Positions 63,627 to 64,000 of a DNA stretch of 64,000 bases are shown one piece after another. Origin of the DNA: Aphrocallistes beatrix. Taxonomy: Eukaryota > Porifera > Hexactinellida > Sceptrulophora > Aphrocallistidae. The notes beneath the pieces are model-generated. The model was not told the origin of the DNA. It made no database searches and saw only the letters and a list, made by a program, of their open reading frames with translations. A program made the translations under genes and the position numbers. Position 1 is the stretch's first letter, and each line of letters opens with the position of its first letter. The stretch covers positions 1,612,001 to 1,676,000 of the forward strand of contig OY725498.1 in NCBI GenBank assembly GCA_963281255.1, in the 5' to 3' direction.

Positions 63627-63684
63627 CAGGAGTTTCTGTAGACTGTCTTTACCCTCAATTTGTTCAAATGACAAGATATATATT

Positions 63685-63999
63685 ATGGCTAGCTTAGGTT
63701 CAGCTAGTTTGAAACTGGGTGTTAAATTGCTCTGCACATTGATTGGCATTCCAGCAAGTGGGAATTCCACTTTCATTCATTCTTTCAAGAGCTATCTCGA
63801 ATCAACTGAGTCTAATTTATTGAATTTAATTTGTATTGAGTTTGATGCATTTCTTCCGAGGGATACTATATGTCAAGCTGGAGGTTCTCCTGATGAAACT
63901 TTCATTTGCAAAAAGCATCGAGATTTTTTGCGAGAACAAATTGACAGTTTCTTAGGCCTTTTGGAGAGTGCCCTGATAAACAGTTTTCTGATTTGCTAA
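63685..63999 (+). CDS. PSTK: PSTK-like kinase, N-terminal part
   Basis: 104 codons from ATG 63685. LGVKLLCTLIGIPASGNSTF matches the P-loop start of L-seryl-tRNA(Sec) kinase (family pattern LCVLCGLPAAGKSTF), followed by the Asp-containing LICIEFDAFLP and the helix HRDFLREQIDSFLGLLESAL. PSTK phosphorylates Ser-tRNA(Sec) in selenocysteine synthesis. The Walker A lysine is Asn here (N27, AAT at 63763-63765). The frame stops at TAA 63997-63999, one base before the window edge, far short of the ~300+ residues of the family, so either an intron begins just before, or the gene is broken. A pseudogene is possible. It lies directly downstream of an inverted-repeat element. Confidence 0.6.
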   Translation: MASLGSASLKLGVKLLCTLIGIPASGNSTFIHSFKSYLESTESNLLNLICIEFDAFLPRDTICQAGGSPDETFICKKHRDFLREQIDSFLGLLESALINSFLIC

Positions 64000-64000
64000 T

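Noticed and set aside
1-64000. LTR retroelements, LINEs, Polintons or viral insertions
   Set aside because: I looked for reverse transcriptase, integrase, protease, capsid or polymerase motifs and for long direct terminal repeats and found none; all resolvable elements are DNA-transposon derivatives.

Overview
This window looks like an AT-rich, intron-poor animal chromosome. The metazoan signal comes from the gene families present: a TRIM-like coiled-coil/NHL protein, a BTBD19-type BTB-BACK protein, a VWA5A-type VIT/vWA protein, TRAF-type zinc-finger and THAP-domain remnants, PSTK and two Hv1 proton channels. Every recognisable intact gene (UTP6, BTBD19, VWA5A-like, both Hv1 genes) is a single uninterrupted ORF, which is unusual for an animal. 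A non-bilaterian such as a sponge, possibly a glass sponge, would fit, but the lineage is an inference from gene style and was not tested.

Layout. 0-3 kb: a minus-strand TRIM/NHL gene running off the left edge, then UTP6. 3-12 kb: a dense repeat field with nested foldback-like elements, non-autonomous hAT copies with 8-bp target duplications, an NHL fragment, a TRAF zinc-finger fragment and a tRNA-Leu(TAG). 12-18.4 kb: BTBD19 (minus) and VWA5A-like (plus), separated by inverted-repeat elements. 18.4-57 kb: a locally amplified region built from a repeated unit, a minus-strand gene for a divergent NHL-like beta-propeller followed by a plus-strand Hv1 channel gene. I count eight propeller copies or remnants (18.8, 24.4, 26.4, 28.75, 32.2, 47.1, 49.8 and 52.2 kb) and three Hv1 copies (22.2 kb intact, 34.9 kb 5'-end fossil, 55.7 kb intact). 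A recent segmental duplication joins 31.0-34.87 kb to 50.98-54.80 kb. Between the units lie a THAP plus hAT-dimerisation remnant, two broken TRIM/NHL remnants, a mariner remnant and nested transposons up to three levels deep. 57-63.6 kb: gene-poor repeats. 63.7 kb to the end: the start of a PSTK-like gene.

Functionally the most notable genes are the two Hv1 paralogues. Both keep the S1 selectivity-filter Asp and an arginine S4, but carry a long cysteine-rich, glycosylatable S1-S2 loop, and they differ from each other at the third S4 charge. Their promoters, each with a TATAAAAG box, are preserved in all three copies. The propeller family beside them is mostly decaying: only two of eight copies (26.4 and 49.8 kb) look intact.

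The repeat fraction is dominated by DNA-transposon derivatives. Paralogous units supply empty sites that resolve several insertions to the base. A recurring theme is elements whose inverted ends are arrays of short palindromes, with different arrays on otherwise similar cores. I saw no reverse transcriptase, LTR pair, capsid or envelope gene, and no CRISPR array.
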